Shown: positions 1 to 14,235 of the stretch, one piece after another | Numbering within the stretch: position 1 is the first letter of the stretch | Layout: the number at the start of each line of letters is the position of its first letter | NCBI GenBank assembly: GCA_036365455.1 | Contig: JAWQUS010000027.1 | Coordinates: 15,178,501-15,242,500 of the forward strand | Length of the DNA stretch: 64,000 nt | Direction: 5' to 3' | From: Macrosoma leucophasiata | Taxonomy: Eukaryota > Arthropoda > Insecta > Lepidoptera > Hedylidae | Program-made: the position numbers and the translations under genes | The notes under the pieces: generated by a model | What the model saw: the letters and a program-made list of their open reading frames with translations, nothing else | Databases searched by the model: none | What the model was told of the DNA's origin: nothing

Positions 1-2025
1 CCTAATATGAACTTTTACCTTCGTGAGAAAACGTAAAAAATTTAAGCTATGTTTTCTATGTTTATATACATGAAATATTGATTGACATAAAATATATGAT
101 ATGTTAAATATAAGTTTAAGTCGTAAACGCGGAAGTTGTGTTCTTCAAGTCATTTGAAAATAATAAAACCAAAACGCGACTGTGCCTTATCGAGAACACG
201 ATCGTTCATAGTCAAAATAAAATCGCCAATACACCGACCGTCGCGAAGTAACCATTACAATCATTAGTTTATTAATCGCAAACCATACCATAGCATTGTT
301 CTCAGGTGGACAATCGTCGCTAGACCAAATAACGCCAATACCGACGGCTTGGCTTACCTAAATACGGAGACTAAAAAAGAAAAAACTAGACACAGTAGTA
401 TTGCATTTCAAACCGGTCTGTGGGCGATGACATTCTCAAGGTAATGTTCTAATGTTCATCAAAATAAACAATTGACACACAAATCATTATGTAAATACCT
501 ACATTCAAATTAAAAAAAAATAAGAATCATTTGGCAAGTAGGTAGGTACATGTATATGTTCGCGTTCCAGTTTAGAATTAGAATTAATTACGTAAATAAT
601 GAACGTGTAATTGAAATTGAACAGTATTTAAGAAACATCATCCATTATAGTGAGGGCGATGGTAAAATGAGTTTCGTGAGAACATATCGAATGTTACCTA
701 CTATAACCGCAGTAAGAACAAATTCCAACAATGCTTTAGCGCCGACGGTTTCCGAATAAACACCGTTTTATAAATTACGTTTACGTACGAGTTATATGAT
801 TGTTTCTGGTTTATTGGGCTGCCGATGCGAGAAATACAATCATGTAACACACAGCATGCACTCTGATTCGTTTAAAGGGAATACACCATGTAATTGATCG
901 GCGATTGTTGAAGTTTAATTTATAAGCAAACTAGCCTATACATACGCGGTTTCTACGAAGTCATAAGGTGGGATTTTAACGAGTAAACCATTGAAATCAT
1001 GCTTCAATGCCACGTCTTATAAACATGCACATCATAAAAAAACGTATTATATGGTCATGTGCGAAAATCTTTCAATTCCTATGAATCTATATAAATTATA
1101 TTCTCTTGTATAACTGATTCACTGACTGACAGACGTTATTTTACAATATATCATTTTTAAGCTTCTTTTTGTAAGGTTGTAAAATGTTGGGAGACATTTT
1201 TTGAATCTCAATCTATTAGGAGACAATGTAAAGAAACGTTCATATGAAAATATTTATTTTTGAACTTGTAAGTGAAACAATAGATACTATTTAAAAATGT
1301 TTATGGAAATGACTTAAGAAAAAGATATGGGGGTGAAAATAGTATGGAGAATGATTTGTTATTCAAGTTGCTGTCATGATAGGTAGATATTGGCTACTAC
1401 TTAAACGTACAATTTGGAAATAGGTACCTACATACTTTTTTATTTGCACTGACTTCGCTGAATACTTCTTAAGAAGATATACATATAATTAAATTTTAAA
1501 AGAAAAAATGTTTTTTGTCATTTAGAAAGGAAATTAATTAAAACATTGTATAGAAGTAACGATGATTTATGTGTTCTATCATAAAAAATCTGCCTAATTG
1601 ATTTGAAGAAAGCTTTGATTTGCGCTGTCTAGTAATATTATCGTTTTTTACAAAAAAAATATACAAATTATATTTTTCATTACGCAAATGTTTCACGGTG
1701 TGTGCTAACCAAAACACATTATTCAAATTCAAAAATCTGTGTAAGTGGTGTAAACGAACCATATGGGTGAATACAAATTGATGGTCGTATTAAAGTAAAC
1801 AGTCGAATCGCCAGTGGCGCCCACATTGTTATGAACGAACTTCTTTATAATTCCATAAGTGTGTTCCATGTCTCAATAAAGATCTAAGTATTGTAATGAT
1901 ATTTTACTCATGGTAGAGTGTTGGTGCTCTATTTGCCTTATGGTATTGTTTGACACTATCGTGTTGGGGTTAGATTGTATAGTCCCGTAATTTCTGTCAA
2001 AGATCCAAAACAACTAATTTCTACT

Positions 2026-2290
2026 GGTGGTAGAGCTTCAGTGTCGGAACTTGCGGGCGTAGGCACCACCGCATTGCCGCTAAATGGTAGTGTTCAGCAC
2101 TATCGTGTTCTGGTGGTAATCTACGGCCCTGTAATTTCCGGCACAGAGGCATAACACCTTAGGCCTCAGGAGTGGTAACGCATCTGCATTTTGACCTTGG
2201 TCTTTGTGGCTGTCTATAGGCTGCAGTCATCACTTAACATCAATATGAACTGCATGCTTGTTTGCCACTTCAATAACATAAAAAAGGCCA
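2026..2290 (+). mobile_element. Bm1-like SINE
   Basis: It begins CTGGTGGTAGAGCTTCAGTG and ends GTTTGCCACTTC then A-rich. A gap after GCACCACCGCATTGCC removes the usual ACCTAATATACTTG segment. An older scrap of the same family lies at about 1950-2010. Confidence 0.78.
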
Positions 2291-3704
2291 TTTTCAATGT
2301 CGAAATAAAACGCGTTTTAACTAGTTCAAGAACACTATTCGGATGTTACCTACGAAAATGGTTCGTAATAAGATTGCAATTAGATGCAATTTTTAGACTA
2401 AACCGCGTTTTATTAAACTCAGTTCTCAGAGCAAACTGTGAAATCTGCCGTTAGTCCTCACTGGTGACAATTTAACCGCATTTTCGACCTCTGGTTTTCG
2501 TGTATATATATCTAAAGTTTACTTATTATTAATAGATAAATCGAAAATTATGTATTTAAGCTATAAACGGGCCTACGGACTAAAACGATTTTTTTATGTT
2601 CTGAGATCATGAACTCTGCTATAAAACTGAGTAAAGATTTATTTAACAAAAACAATAAATTTATACAGGTACCTGATGAGAGTACTGAGTTAAGTTTTTA
2701 AAATGTTTAAATTTTCTGAGAATTAAATTGTATTGGCATTCAAAACATTTAGATATTTCTTTATTTTAAGTAGGTATATTCAAACTACGGTAAGATTAAT
2801 AAATAATTCTTAGTTAGATAGGTAGTAAACGCCTATTTTTTTAAGACTTTAAATTTTTTGTCGCTGATATATCAAGCATATTTACTCATTTATTAAATTT
2901 AAAAAATAAGATAGGTATATATAAATTATTTGTATTTCTACTCTTGAAATTTCAACACTGCAGCTGAAATTATTGCCAATAAAATAGACGTTATTAGTGG
3001 TAATTACAAATGTTATGAAGATAGGCAAGCTAGTAGGCGTTCTGATAGTTCCTTTTGCCTTCAGCGTAGTTGTCATTTAACTCGATAATATGTGAGTATT
3101 CTCGTAAACAAAAGTCAAATTGCTGTTGTTGGTAGAAATAAAGCTACATCAAGTTATATTCACGAATAAATTAGATCAAAATCATACAAAATAATTGAAA
3201 TTTCGTACCTTGACCCCAGAGTGCGTCCGTACTTGTCGATTGGAACCGTTGCATTCGGAATTACCCCGCGTTCGTGTTTCCCCCACTCTCCCCTAATTGA
3301 TCCACCTACCTTCCTGTCTATGTCAAACACTAATGAGATATTTTCAGAATAACGCTTTACCATCATAAAGATTAAACGTGATAAGTGGCTAAATCGAGAG
3401 ATAGACGAAAGCCCGTATTAATAAATTTATATCAAGATTTCGAGACTAGAGACAACTCAAGAATATCAATTATCAATGGATATTATGATGATAACTCTGT
3501 ATAATTAAAGTTGAAGTTGACTTTAATGTAGGTATATCACCTATAAATTAGGAATTGTGATCACAATTCATATGAAATACCTAATAATCAATCAATAAAT
3601 ACTTCTTATTTATCACCTTTAACATGATCATAGATTTACACAAATGATCACCTATAAATACCAATAATAATTGTAACTATAAAGTATACGCTTTATAGGT
3701 ATAA

Positions 3705-3893
3705 TCTATATAAATAAAAATGAGTCACCGAAATGTATATAAGCGCATAACTTCCAAACGACTGCACCAAATTAGATAAACCTATTTTATGTGTACGTTA
3801 TTGTCAGAAGAAGGTATAAGGAAATTTTGAATGAAATGATAGCAAATATTTAAAAATCTGCAATTGTGGTACGAAGTTCACCGGGTCAGCTAG
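3705..3893 (+). mobile_element. short Helitron-like element
   Basis: It starts TCTATATAAATAAAAATG after A, and ends ACCGGGTCAGCTAG before T. It is the same type as the third unit of the array at 34888-35626, and is 189 bp long. Confidence 0.7.
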
Positions 3894-6800
3894 TTATTAT
3901 TAAAAAAAACGAAAATGATTCATAAAAAGCGTAGCTTGCTTAATATAATAACAGCGAACGTTCCCTCACATTCGCACATACCCGCGAATTAACTTCAACT
4001 AACTTACACAAGAATGCACTTTACCTTACGACGAGCTCTCAATCGGTAATTTTTTATATGTTTACGTACGAGCCTGAGATATACACGACAGCCGGCTTGT
4101 CGAGATTAATTTCCGAGGTGGCAGATTGTCACTTTTATTTATGATCGGCCATTGTCTTTCACATGACGTCATCTGAAACATTCGCGGTGGCATCCGAATC
4201 AATTAAAGTGTTATCCTTTTTCGTGGGACGTTTAATGCACATCATATCAACTTGTATGTAGGCATGTGTTTTTTATTTTATGCCAATTATATTTCAGTGT
4301 AATATGAATATTCGATAACAGAAATCTGGTTGCGAACATCATCAATTTATTTGCCTTTGCTCAACATGAAACTTCGTATCTGAGAACTTTGATTGTTAGA
4401 GGAATAAGACGTAGATATTTCTTACAACTAAAAGCTGTTACATCTCGTCATGTTTGGCAAACACTAATTCAAATTCAATTACGGACAATGTTAAGCGGTA
4501 GTTTAATCAAAACTGTATAGGAATCCGAGCGCTTTCACCGTGCCCTCAAAAGGGCCACTGAGGTTATAAGACACAGTGACCGCTACAATCTTCTTGAGTT
4601 TCAGGCGACCGCAGCCTGCGGCACCCTCAGTCATCGACCTCAACAGACACCCCATTACAACTTCTCGCATACATGCTCAATGACCAACGTTTATAGGCGT
4701 TAAATTGTCTCTTAAACCTTGCTATAAAGTACATGTAAATCGATCATAAAATCTTAATGTATTTTCTGAAACAGTCGTTAAAAACAAAACTTGGATATCG
4801 GTGAAATAGTTATATCATTATATCAATTAACAAGAGGACGACGATCCGTGGATACATCTAAAAATTTATGTATGAATAGACATTTTGACTGTGCATACAT
4901 ATCTAATTCTGTTTATGTTTGATGCGGTACCTTCAAGAGTCATATTTAAGCGTTAACTATGCGTGTTTTTAAAGGGCTGTCAATGTAACAAAGGTCCGTC
5001 TTCCAGAACAGCGTTGGGTGGAGCTAATAAACTATTTGAGTAGAGGCCTCGTGTTGACACTAGTGTTTCACACCTGAACAATGCTCCTCGTTTGCATTAA
5101 TGTAAATTAGGTTAGGCCGCCCGCCGCCGCGCCTACGTTCAATTAGACTTGCCCTAAAGTAGCGCGTGTGTACTTATGTAAAGGGAACCTATAGCGTGCA
5201 CACATTATTTTCCACACATGTAATCATCATTCGTGGAAATTTTGATGCAAGTATTCGCTGAAATAGCTTCGCTCTTAAAGCAGCGCGGCGGCTGTTCAAG
5301 ACGTTTGGTAGGTACAAGGGAATTCTATAAACGTAGTCAAATTAAATAACGATAACAATTTGGTGAGTTTCTTTTGACAAAGTGATAACGCGCAATCTTC
5401 TATGCATGTAACAATTGGGTGCAAGTGTTATAGCTTAAAATAGCTCAGTTCAGCATCGGAGGCCGGATGCGGAATGCGGTGTCAAAGACTGCGCGCATGT
5501 TCTTCGTCCGTCAGCGCCCGCGCCGATCGCGTAAACACCGCAGCTCGCTGCCGCACCAACCATTTCGCGTTTTTACGGGTATACACCACCAGCCGCTCCT
5601 TAATATGCAATAATATGCATGTAACTATCATTATACATCATGCATCGTTTACGACTCACACGGTCTTGTAAACTGGATAATACTTGGAAAGATATCGATA
5701 TCAGACTATTAATGCTGATGATTTAATCTAATACAACAGTAATAATCTAGAGTAAACAATTGTGGAACGGAATAAAGGATATCAATCGGACATTTCCGTA
5801 CGTCACAAATCACACCAGCAAAATGCGAGATCTATAACCGAAAAAAGATCTATGTTGGGAATTGTTTTTTTTTTATAATGAAGCGGCAGAGTCGCACGCG
5901 CGGCTCGATTGTGGCTGTGTGGTCCACTAGCCACTTTGTAAATAGCGCGGTTTACCTTTTTCAACTTTTGTGTTTTGTTACCTTTTGTGCTGTTGTACGA
6001 CCAATATTACCATAGCTATTTAGGCTCGTCGGATAAATAAATACGTCATTTATCATGATAACTGATGCACATGGACGTCTCAGTGTCACAACCCACCTTC
6101 AAATGGGGTGAAGATTTGATCTTTGGACTTAACGATTTGTAAAGATTTATCTACACATTGTTACTTCAATTGATGTTCGTATCTTAGATATAAAGATTTA
6201 ATAAGTGATATCTAGATACTGGATAAGAAGTAAGAACAAACCTACTTATCTCGCCTAGTTATTGTGACGAAGTTGATTAGTTTGATATTGATTGGGTAAT
6301 TCCGGTAGATAGATAGATAGATAGATATTGATAATTTATCGAGGCATACAATTAAATAAATTGCATGAACTAACAGACATAGAAATGCTTACGAAATTAG
6401 ATTAAAACGAAAATTAACCTACAATAGTCACTTCACTATCAATTGAACTCACTTAAACTTCAGACGAAGTTTAAAATCTAGAGCAATTCATAACAATTCA
6501 TATCTGATTTATGATCTAAAGTTGAATACAAGTTGAAGTCAGCTGCTCGAAATATTTTCACAAAAACATTTCGGTCGCCGAAGCCGCAAAGTCATATTGT
6601 AGCACAATAAATTCACTCTAACCGCAGGCTCTTTCACAATATTTGTATCGGGTACGACAAAAAGAGCCGAAAGGGCGGCCCTTCGGTGAATGAAGGGAAG
6701 GTAAATAAATATAAATAAAGGTGAGGGCGGCTGGGGCGCGCGGGGTGGCGGCGGCATCCCGCGGCGCCTGCGCCCGCGCATCTTCCAGCCATCAAGAAAT

Positions 6801-8008
6801 GCACGCAACTCTGAAGTATTCAACTACCACTCATTTTAAATAGTTCTGATGCTACAAGGAGTATTTTATGGCGATAGCGTACGAGTACCTATATTGAGTA
6901 GTTACATCTTACATAGCTCTGTAACAGCCGCGGCACTATGGTACACCTCAGCGTCATTCCTTCACATAAGTGCCTTAACGTGCAAAAATAACGTGTCTAC
7001 ATATGGCGCCGCACTCAGATTTTTCAACATTGTTAAAATCCAATTACAAGCTCATTGTTCTTCGTATCGAATCGTCACACGTCGTTAAGCAGGACCAATG
7101 AGAATCGTAAAATTATGTCCGCCGATCGCTCACAAGCGCGAGTATAATCGAGTGCACCACGACCAATTACGGGTGTTCCGTCGCGAGGTGCACTTTTATT
7201 GGGTGTAACGTTTAAGTGTGGAACGACACGCCAGAGTACCGTGCCTACCTCATGTTTATGACCACTTATGTGTCAGCAATCTTTTCCATTTGGAGTAGAT
7301 CTTACGCATCAAATTATCTTATTACTAATCAAGATAATCAGTCTATATATAAAATATATAGTATTACCAATATATAAGTATTGTTTAATTGACATATTTA
7401 CTCGATGTAGGTAACTATCGTAACAACTTGAACAGGTTAAAATGTTTATGACACTTTCTTCAGAGTATACATTTCCTTTTCATATGTAGGTAGGTAGTAG
7501 TAGGTGAGATATTTCAACCACCAGCAAATAATTTAAGTAGGTATCTGAAGTTGTGTTTTTTAGCTTGGACTTATGTAGGCGGCATGTCTTGAAACAGCAG
7601 TAGTCTACTTCAACAAGCAATCTGAAATTGTGGTAATCATCCTCATATATCCCAATATATGTAATTCTTTAGTGGTTTAGTTGTTCAGACATTTATCCCA
7701 AAACTTCAATACTGCAATAGCAACCCAACTATGGATCCAAAACGGATATAGCTGATTAGAATCTTATTTGTACACCCACCTTGTAAAAAATAGATACTGT
7801 AAGTAAGGCATTTGACAGAATCAGTAATAAAAGCCTATAGCTAAACTTTTTGCTTATTGACGTTGGTGTTTATTAACTAAGGTGATTCATCTCATAATGA
7901 ACTGATAAATGAATTCGAATAGATTATTAATATCGACTTAACTACCTGGGATCATACCTATTGGGGTTTCACAAGGATGCATAGTAAGTGGTCCCCTCTA
8001 ATTTATAA

Positions 8009-8320
8009 GGGTGCTCTTCTACCAGGGTGTGCTATGCTACGTTGCTATGGATGCATTTGATATCCATTTGATACCAATCATATTCATTGGTGCACATAGC
8101 TTAGCACAGGCGGAAACGGATTCAGCTAAGGCATGTTTTTTATATTATAATAATGGAAGGATGTGTGCTATGGATGCGAGCTATGGATGCGTTTCATAGC
8201 GCATCTTCCTCGTACAGCTAAATAGCTTAGTATCGGTGGAAACGCTCACATATTTTCGTAGCATAGATTTCACATCTTTGCAGCATAGCTGCATAGAAGA
8301 TCTCTGGTGGAAAAGCATCC
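8009..8320. mobile_element. PIF/Harbinger-like MITE
   Basis: The ends GGGTGCTCTTCTACCAGGG and, on the other strand, GGATGCTTTTCCACCAGAG are imperfect 19-bp inverted repeats. TAA lies directly outside each end (8006-8008, 8321-8323), the 3-bp duplication expected for this superfamily. The 312-bp body is full of GCTATG/CATAGC motifs and has no coding capacity. Confidence 0.72.
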
Positions 8321-8349
8321 TAATTGTCACAGATGTCAACTTAATTTGA

Positions 8350-8594
8350 TTTTTTTTAATGTAACGAAAGTGGCAAACAAACATGCAGTTCACATTGATG
8401 TTAAGTGATGACTGCAGCCTATAGACACTTACACAAAGACCAGAGGTTTAAATGCAGATGCGTTACCGATTCTGAAGCCTAAGGTGTTATGCCTCTGTGC
8501 CGGAAATTACAGGGCCATTTAGCGGCAAGTATATTAGGTAATGCGGTGGTGCCTACGCCCGCGACCTCCTTCACTGGAACTCTACCACCAGTAA
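8350..8594 (-). mobile_element. Bm1-like SINE
   Basis: This is a minus-strand copy with the poly-A end at 8350 and the head at 8594. It lacks the CACTATCGTGTTCCGG segment found in full copies. Confidence 0.76.
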
Positions 8595-8647
8595 AATTTG
8601 GATTTTTTGATTTTGCAAAGAATGCCCAAAATATAAAAAAATCGAAA

Positions 8648-8728
8648 CTATACCTATATGCACAAAACTGCGATGCGATGTGGCGTTGCATGGCATCGCA
8701 TCGCAGTTTTGTGTGGCCGCCCTATATA
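8648..8728. repeat. hairpin with perfect 20-bp stem
   Basis: CACAAAACTGCGATGCGATG at 8661-8680 pairs with 8694-8713 across a 13-nt loop. Outside the stem, CTATAC/CTATATAG-type ends remain partly complementary. It may be a small MITE next to the SINE at 8350-8594. Confidence 0.6.
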
Positions 8729-9795
8729 GTAATTAATGGCGTCGTAATTTCTATCACAGAGGCAAAACAATTAACACTTCAGGGATGGCAAGTATGGCAA
8801 CTTATCTGTAGGTATGTTGAAACAAACCTTACTTTTGTCTGCAACGGCATCCTTGCATTAGTTCAGTTTTAGTCATCAAAGCATCATCTCCAAAGCAACT
8901 GCATTAATTAAAAAATTTAAATTAAACTCTATTAAAATTCAAAAAAACCTTTTTCTGAAGTGGGTAAATACCTGTTGACAGAAAACTACTTTAACTATCC
9001 ACACTTATTTTAAACTAAACGGCCTTTCAGAGATAGTAATAAAAAACCGTTACAGGTACCAGTAACGATAATTTAAAGAATTTTTGGGCTCTTGATGAGA
9101 TGTTATCGATATATTTACCACTTTACGGCAGAAAAATTATATCTGTACATCAAAAATCCGACTTTATGATTTATAGCGTAGGTATTTCAAAGGCAAGTAG
9201 CCCATAATATCTTGCGAAATCAAGGAAGAGAACTTGTGTATACTAAAAGCAATAAATTACTAATAGCTACCGACGCTTATACTCGAAATTGAGAACACTA
9301 CGAAACAAACAAACATTGCAGTGTAGACAATATTATCTTCCAGACACAACATGAAAAATACGTAATATCTTAAAATGTTGTGGAACTATATACAAAAGAT
9401 AACAAACTTTTCCTATTCGTATTTGATATAGGTATTTTGTTAAAAAGAAAACAAGGATAAATTACTAGCTGATGTTCTTAAGATCCTAGCCATATTTTAA
9501 ATATTTCCTAGCTTATATTAATCTCCGATAACTAAATTTACAATAAATAAATTTTTATTTAAATCCAGTATACAAATCGTACAACGTCAGAACTTGCCTA
9601 ACGATCTTACTGGATACATTATGAGTTGTTGATTTGCCCTATTTTAACCTTGCCATCTTCCATGCAATCCCTTCGATTTATGGACGATACAGTAGTAATC
9701 CGCCGTAACGTCCATCTATTCTAGTAGATGTGTATAAACCATTAATAGTAATTGACTTTTACTCTATTCATAGGCATGCACAGTGCTGTCAATAA

Positions 9796-11098
9796 TCTAT
9801 ACTTATAATAAAACTGTAGAAGTGTAAATTCTGTACATTAAAAATATTGAAAAAATAAGTACCAGGGTGTTACTAGATCGATACCGAACACAAATATGTG
9901 ATTAGAAAAAATTTGGTCTGTCAGTCTGTCTGTCTGTTTGTTCAAGCATCACAGAAAAACTACCGATCCGATTACAATGAAACTTGGTATGGTTAAACTT
10001 TAACCTTTGGCACATAACACTGGGTACTTTTTATAACGGAAAAATGTCTGTTTGTCTGTATGTTTGTGCACGCTAATATCAGAAACAGCTTATTCGATTT
10101 GCGGTTGTTACAAATATATTGTGGTAAGTTTCACTTAACATTTAGTGTTTGTTTTATGTGAATCGGTTCAGAAATAAAAAAGTTATATCAATATCAATCA
10201 AATCAAGAATCTTATCGAATATTTTTAAACTATTCTGTCTATCTTAGTTCTATCTTTTAGGGGGCTTCGTACCTAAAAGGTAAAAACGGACCCCACGTAT
10301 TACTAATACTCCGCTGTCTGTCTGTCTGTCTGTCCGTCCGTCCGTTTGTCTGTCACCAGCCTGTATCTCATAAATAGTGATAGCTAGAAAGCTAACATTT
10401 TCATAAATTATGTATTTCTGATACCGCTCTAAAGAGAAAATTAATTACTAAAAATAAGAAAATGAAAATGTTAAGAGGTCCAAGGGGGCATACAATAAAC
10501 GTGTTTTTTTTTCGTGTATTTTTTCGCTTGATAAAATAACGGTAGCAAGTAGACGCTTAAAATTTTTACTGAATTTTTAGGTCTTATGTTGTATATTACC
10601 TTTCCATAATACATCTATACATCTATACATACAAATAAATAAAATTGGAGTGTCTGTTTGTAATATTAATATAACCGCTTTTTACTAAATGCATGTATAC
10701 AAACATATGTATACACCGTATGTACCGTGTTTACATACATATGTATACACGGTACATATACCAAAACAACATTTTTACATTTTTTGTCTGTCTGTCTGTT
10801 TGGCGGGGCTAATCTTGGGAACGGCTGGACCGAATTTGACGGGACTTTCACTGGCAGATAGCTGATATGATAAGGAGTAACTTAGGTTACTTTTATCTCC
10901 ATACATACATACTAAATACGTACTAAATAAATAGAATTTGAGTGTCTCCGATTTTGTCGGGACTTTCACTGGCAGATAGCACATGTAATAAGGAGTAACT
11001 TAGGCTACTTTTATACTAACTGCGTCCACGACTTCGTCCGGGTAGATACTGAACAACCATATTTTTTCCCACGTGGACGTAGTCGCGGGCACAGCTAG
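9796..11098 (+). mobile_element. non-autonomous Helitron-like element, 1.3 kb
   Basis: It starts TCTATACTTATAATAAAAC after an A and ends GCGGGCACAGCTAG before a T: 5'-TC, 3'-CTAG and insertion between A and T, the Helitron rule. Inside are runs of GTCTGTCTGTC, a GTACCTAAAAGGTAAAAAC block and two tandem copies of a ~120-bp unit near 10850-11020. It shares end and order with 35691-37415. It has no Rep/helicase coding capacity. Confidence 0.72.
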
Positions 11099-11099
11099 T

Positions 11100-11370
11100 A
11101 TCTAATAATCGTAGTAACACACGTCCGGCTTTGGTACGGAGCGGACAGCGGATTCGGTACGCTCCGAACCAATTCAGGCCGTGGGTAGAGGATTCCAGCG
11201 GACATAATTATTAACGTACCAACCATTATTGTACACGTACACACACACACCCAGACCCAAAACAAATATTTATATACAAATATTTGTCCCCATGCGGGAA
11301 TCGACCCCACGACGCTTCGACCCTTCGAATCAAGCGGGTAACACCCACCGCTGGTCTAACTGAGTCGTCA
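11100..11370 (-). mobile_element. tRNA-headed SINE
   Basis: On the - strand the head CAGTTAGACCAGCGGTGGGT and GGGGTCGATTCCC resemble A and B boxes. It is followed by GGGACAAATATTTGTAT and GGTCTGGGTGTGTGTGTG. It abuts the CTAG end of the Helitron at 11098. Confidence 0.6.
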
Positions 11371-12440
11371 ATAAATAGGTAGTCTAGTAGTACCGAGCAT
11401 AAAAGTTTATACAATATAGATCATTACCTAAAGATTACAAGAAAACTTATAAGCAGTCGTAGTACGGAACCCTATGAACGCATTTGGCCGCTTCTATGTA
11501 GATATCCATGCGTTGCAGTAACCACATCAATAGAACCATGCGTCCACTATTTCTTTCACATCATAACATAAACATCATGTCTATTTAGACATGCTGCAAC
11601 TACACATTATACGTGGTGTAGCACTCCTTGTACACACACTAATCCAGATAAGCACTGTTACATCATAGTAGTTCTTGAAAAATAAAAAGGATATGGAATG
11701 TTTTAACTTTGTTCTGCCGTCTTTTCATGGACCGTGCCTCTCAGCATTGACTGAGGTTTGACAGATAAGAATAAGATAAGCAGTAACAGCTGTACCAGAC
11801 CAAATATTTGCATGAATAATGAAAACACACCGCCTCCTCTAAATACGTCTCATTTGCCAACGATAGCCGGCTTTTTGCGATGAACTAGACTACATAAACA
11901 TAGGGTATTTTTACCTTATTTAATGTTTACCTAGGTAAATACAACGTTTGCTTAGAATAGATGAGTTTGTTGCTTTACGACCTATGTGCGTCCACAGGAT
12001 AACTATACTTAAAGATAGTAATTAGAATCTAAGCGACAATTGCGCTAATCACTAAGCAATAACGACACCACAATCTAAAGAGTAAACATTGCGCACCCGA
12101 CACGCAAATTAAATATTATATAGGTAGGTGTATAATAAAAATAGCTTGATAGACCACGCGAGGCTTAAATAAATAGATAAGATTTACATATGCTTAAATA
12201 AAATTCTTGTATATCCATCATGGTAGATATATATATGTTATATGTTTGTATGTTAAATCTAAACTCAATAGAAGAATTTGTGAACTACCTCTAAATGTAA
12301 ATAAAATTGTTATTAGGTATACAGACACAATATATTGCGAAAAAAGACATTTCTCCATAAAAAATCTCCACTCTTCTAAGATATTTCTTTGTACACTAGT
12401 AGGTACGAGTAGTTGGACCGTCCCAGCTTTGTTTTTATAT

Positions 12441-12616
12441 TTTTCTAGCTGTTGCCCGCGGCTTCGCCCGCGTGGATGTCGTTTTATAATCCTTGCTATA
12501 AACCTCACGGAGCCCTTTCCAACGAATGCAAAACCGTGGAAATCGGTTCGTGCGTTCTGGAGTTATAGCGTCAGGGAGGAAAACCCGACTTTGCACGGAA
12601 AAATTGCAAGATAGTT
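12441..12616 (-). repeat. Helitron-like 3' end remnant
   Basis: CTAGCTGTTGCCCGCGGCTT...CGCCCGCGTGG is a variant of the shared 3' end, read from the - strand. The rest is not recognisable. Similar end scraps lie at 19456-19495 and 51390-51435. Confidence 0.45.
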
Positions 12617-13380
12617 AGACACAATTTTACAATTACAAATGCAGAACGTCTCTTGTGAGACTACTTGAGTTTCAAAAAACAAGGGCCAAGGTCAAAGCAA
12701 TCTGCCTTTACCAGTACTACCCACTAATAATATGACTTGAGGAAAGTAGTAGAATACTGGAGGATACGAAAGTAGAAGATTGGATTTCTGAGATTAGGTA
12801 ATATACAACATCATAATATTGGCAACACGATCATAAATATTACTTGCAAAATCAAAAGTCTTTCAAAGTGATTAAATCTATGATGGAAGAAAGAAATGCA
12901 AGCACCAAATCGCGGTCATCAAACTTTAGCACATTGTAAAATAAACAATTTCTTATATAAAATGTATAAACACAATTTATTGGTAGATCAAGATACGGTC
13001 ATGGATTCTTATGTTTCAATTTATAAGATCTCAATATTACTAACCAGTGCCAAGACGGGTCTCACTCGGGCAACATTCACACGGACTCTACGAATTACAG
13101 AGATATTGACACACTTGTGTATACATACATCACGACTGTTTACGTTAGTCAGAGAGATGCAAATCGTTAATTTATCGCCACCTTAAGAAGCAACTATATA
13201 AACCAAACCGCAAACACGGCCGAGGTTCAAAGACCTATCACTCGAACAGTTTGACTTGTATTTGAACAAGTGTTTCCTGCGTTCACTTGCAAACGTTACA
13301 GCCCCTGCATACTAGACTACGGATCCCTGAAATATGTTTATTAACGAAAATAAAACATTTTTTCTTCGTTTTATTGATAC

Positions 13381-13665
13381 ATAATAATATAATAATGGCG
13401 TAATACGTCCCACTGCTGGGCACGAGTCTCTCTTCTTTTTTATGGGGGAGGCCTGAAGCTTACTCCACCTCGCTGCTCCAATGCGGATTGGTGGAGATAC
13501 GGATTAGTGGCCAACCCGCTGTCGGATGTTTTCCAACCGCCCATAAGGCCTCCGACAAGGTTTAACGACTGCTACCTATCGATAGAAACCGGGACCCACG
13601 GCTTATCGTGCCCTCCGAAGCAGGGAAACGCGCATTTTAATTTGCCACTAGCGGTCACTCATCAC
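13381..13665 (-). mobile_element. SINE-like element with (ATT)n tail, copy 1
   Basis: On the - strand it runs from CACTAGCGG/GGTGACCGC-like sequence through CGAAGCACGG/GGGCACG and GGAGGCCT to GTGCCCAGCAGTGGGACGTA and a TAAT-rich tail at 13379-13396. It is inverted relative to copy 2. Confidence 0.7.
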
Positions 13666-13930
13666 TAAGTAAGACCCGATATATTTCTAAGCCGAGTCAT
13701 ACTTCGTCAGTAGGTTATGAGTTGTCCAACCACCAACCCGCACTACTACAGCGTTTTGAATAACTATCTATATGTAAGATCTCTTTGCCTATTCCTTATT
13801 CATACCTGAAAATCAATGACTCATATTAAATAATATCATCATAAAATTTTGTCATGATCTATTCTTATCTGTTTTTCAGTGATAATTAAATATAAGTAAC
13901 TACTATTCGAAGCGATATACTTGGTTAAGC

Positions 13931-14235
13931 ACTACGGGCGCGGTCGGGTAGTGTGATGGGTGACCGCTAGTGGCAAATTAAATGCGCGTTTTCCGTGCTT
14001 CGGAGGGCACGTTAAGCCGTCGGTCCCGGTTGCTATCGATAGATAGCAGTCGATAAACCTTGTCGGAGGCCTTATGGGCGGTTTGAAATCATCCGACAGC
14101 GGGTTGGCCACTAACCCACCCAATCCACATTGGTGTAGCGTGGTGGAGTAAGCTCCAGGCCTCCCCCCAAAAGGGGAGAGACTCGTGCCCAGCAGTGGGA
14201 CGTATAATGGGTTGCCATTATTATTATTATTTAAC
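13931..14235 (+). mobile_element. SINE-like element with (ATT)n tail, copy 2
   Basis: It starts ACTACGGGCGCGGTCGGGTA and ends GTGCCCAGCAGTGGGACGTA...GCCATTATTATTATT. The ATT-repeat tail is typical of elements moved by RTE-type LINEs. A truncated third copy on the - strand is at 44339-44426. Confidence 0.72.

Noticed and set aside
4500..4660. Coding-like stretch on the + strand (RFHRALKRATEVIRHSDRYN)
   Set aside because: It is short, without start, stop context or family match; it could be a retroelement scrap but cannot be supported.
8489..8872. 127-codon + strand frame
   Set aside because: It runs through the antisense of a SINE and a hairpin; chance frame.
12207..12614. 135-codon and 96-codon overlapping frames on opposite strands
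   Set aside because: They overlap a Helitron-like end remnant, have no family features, and oppose each other.
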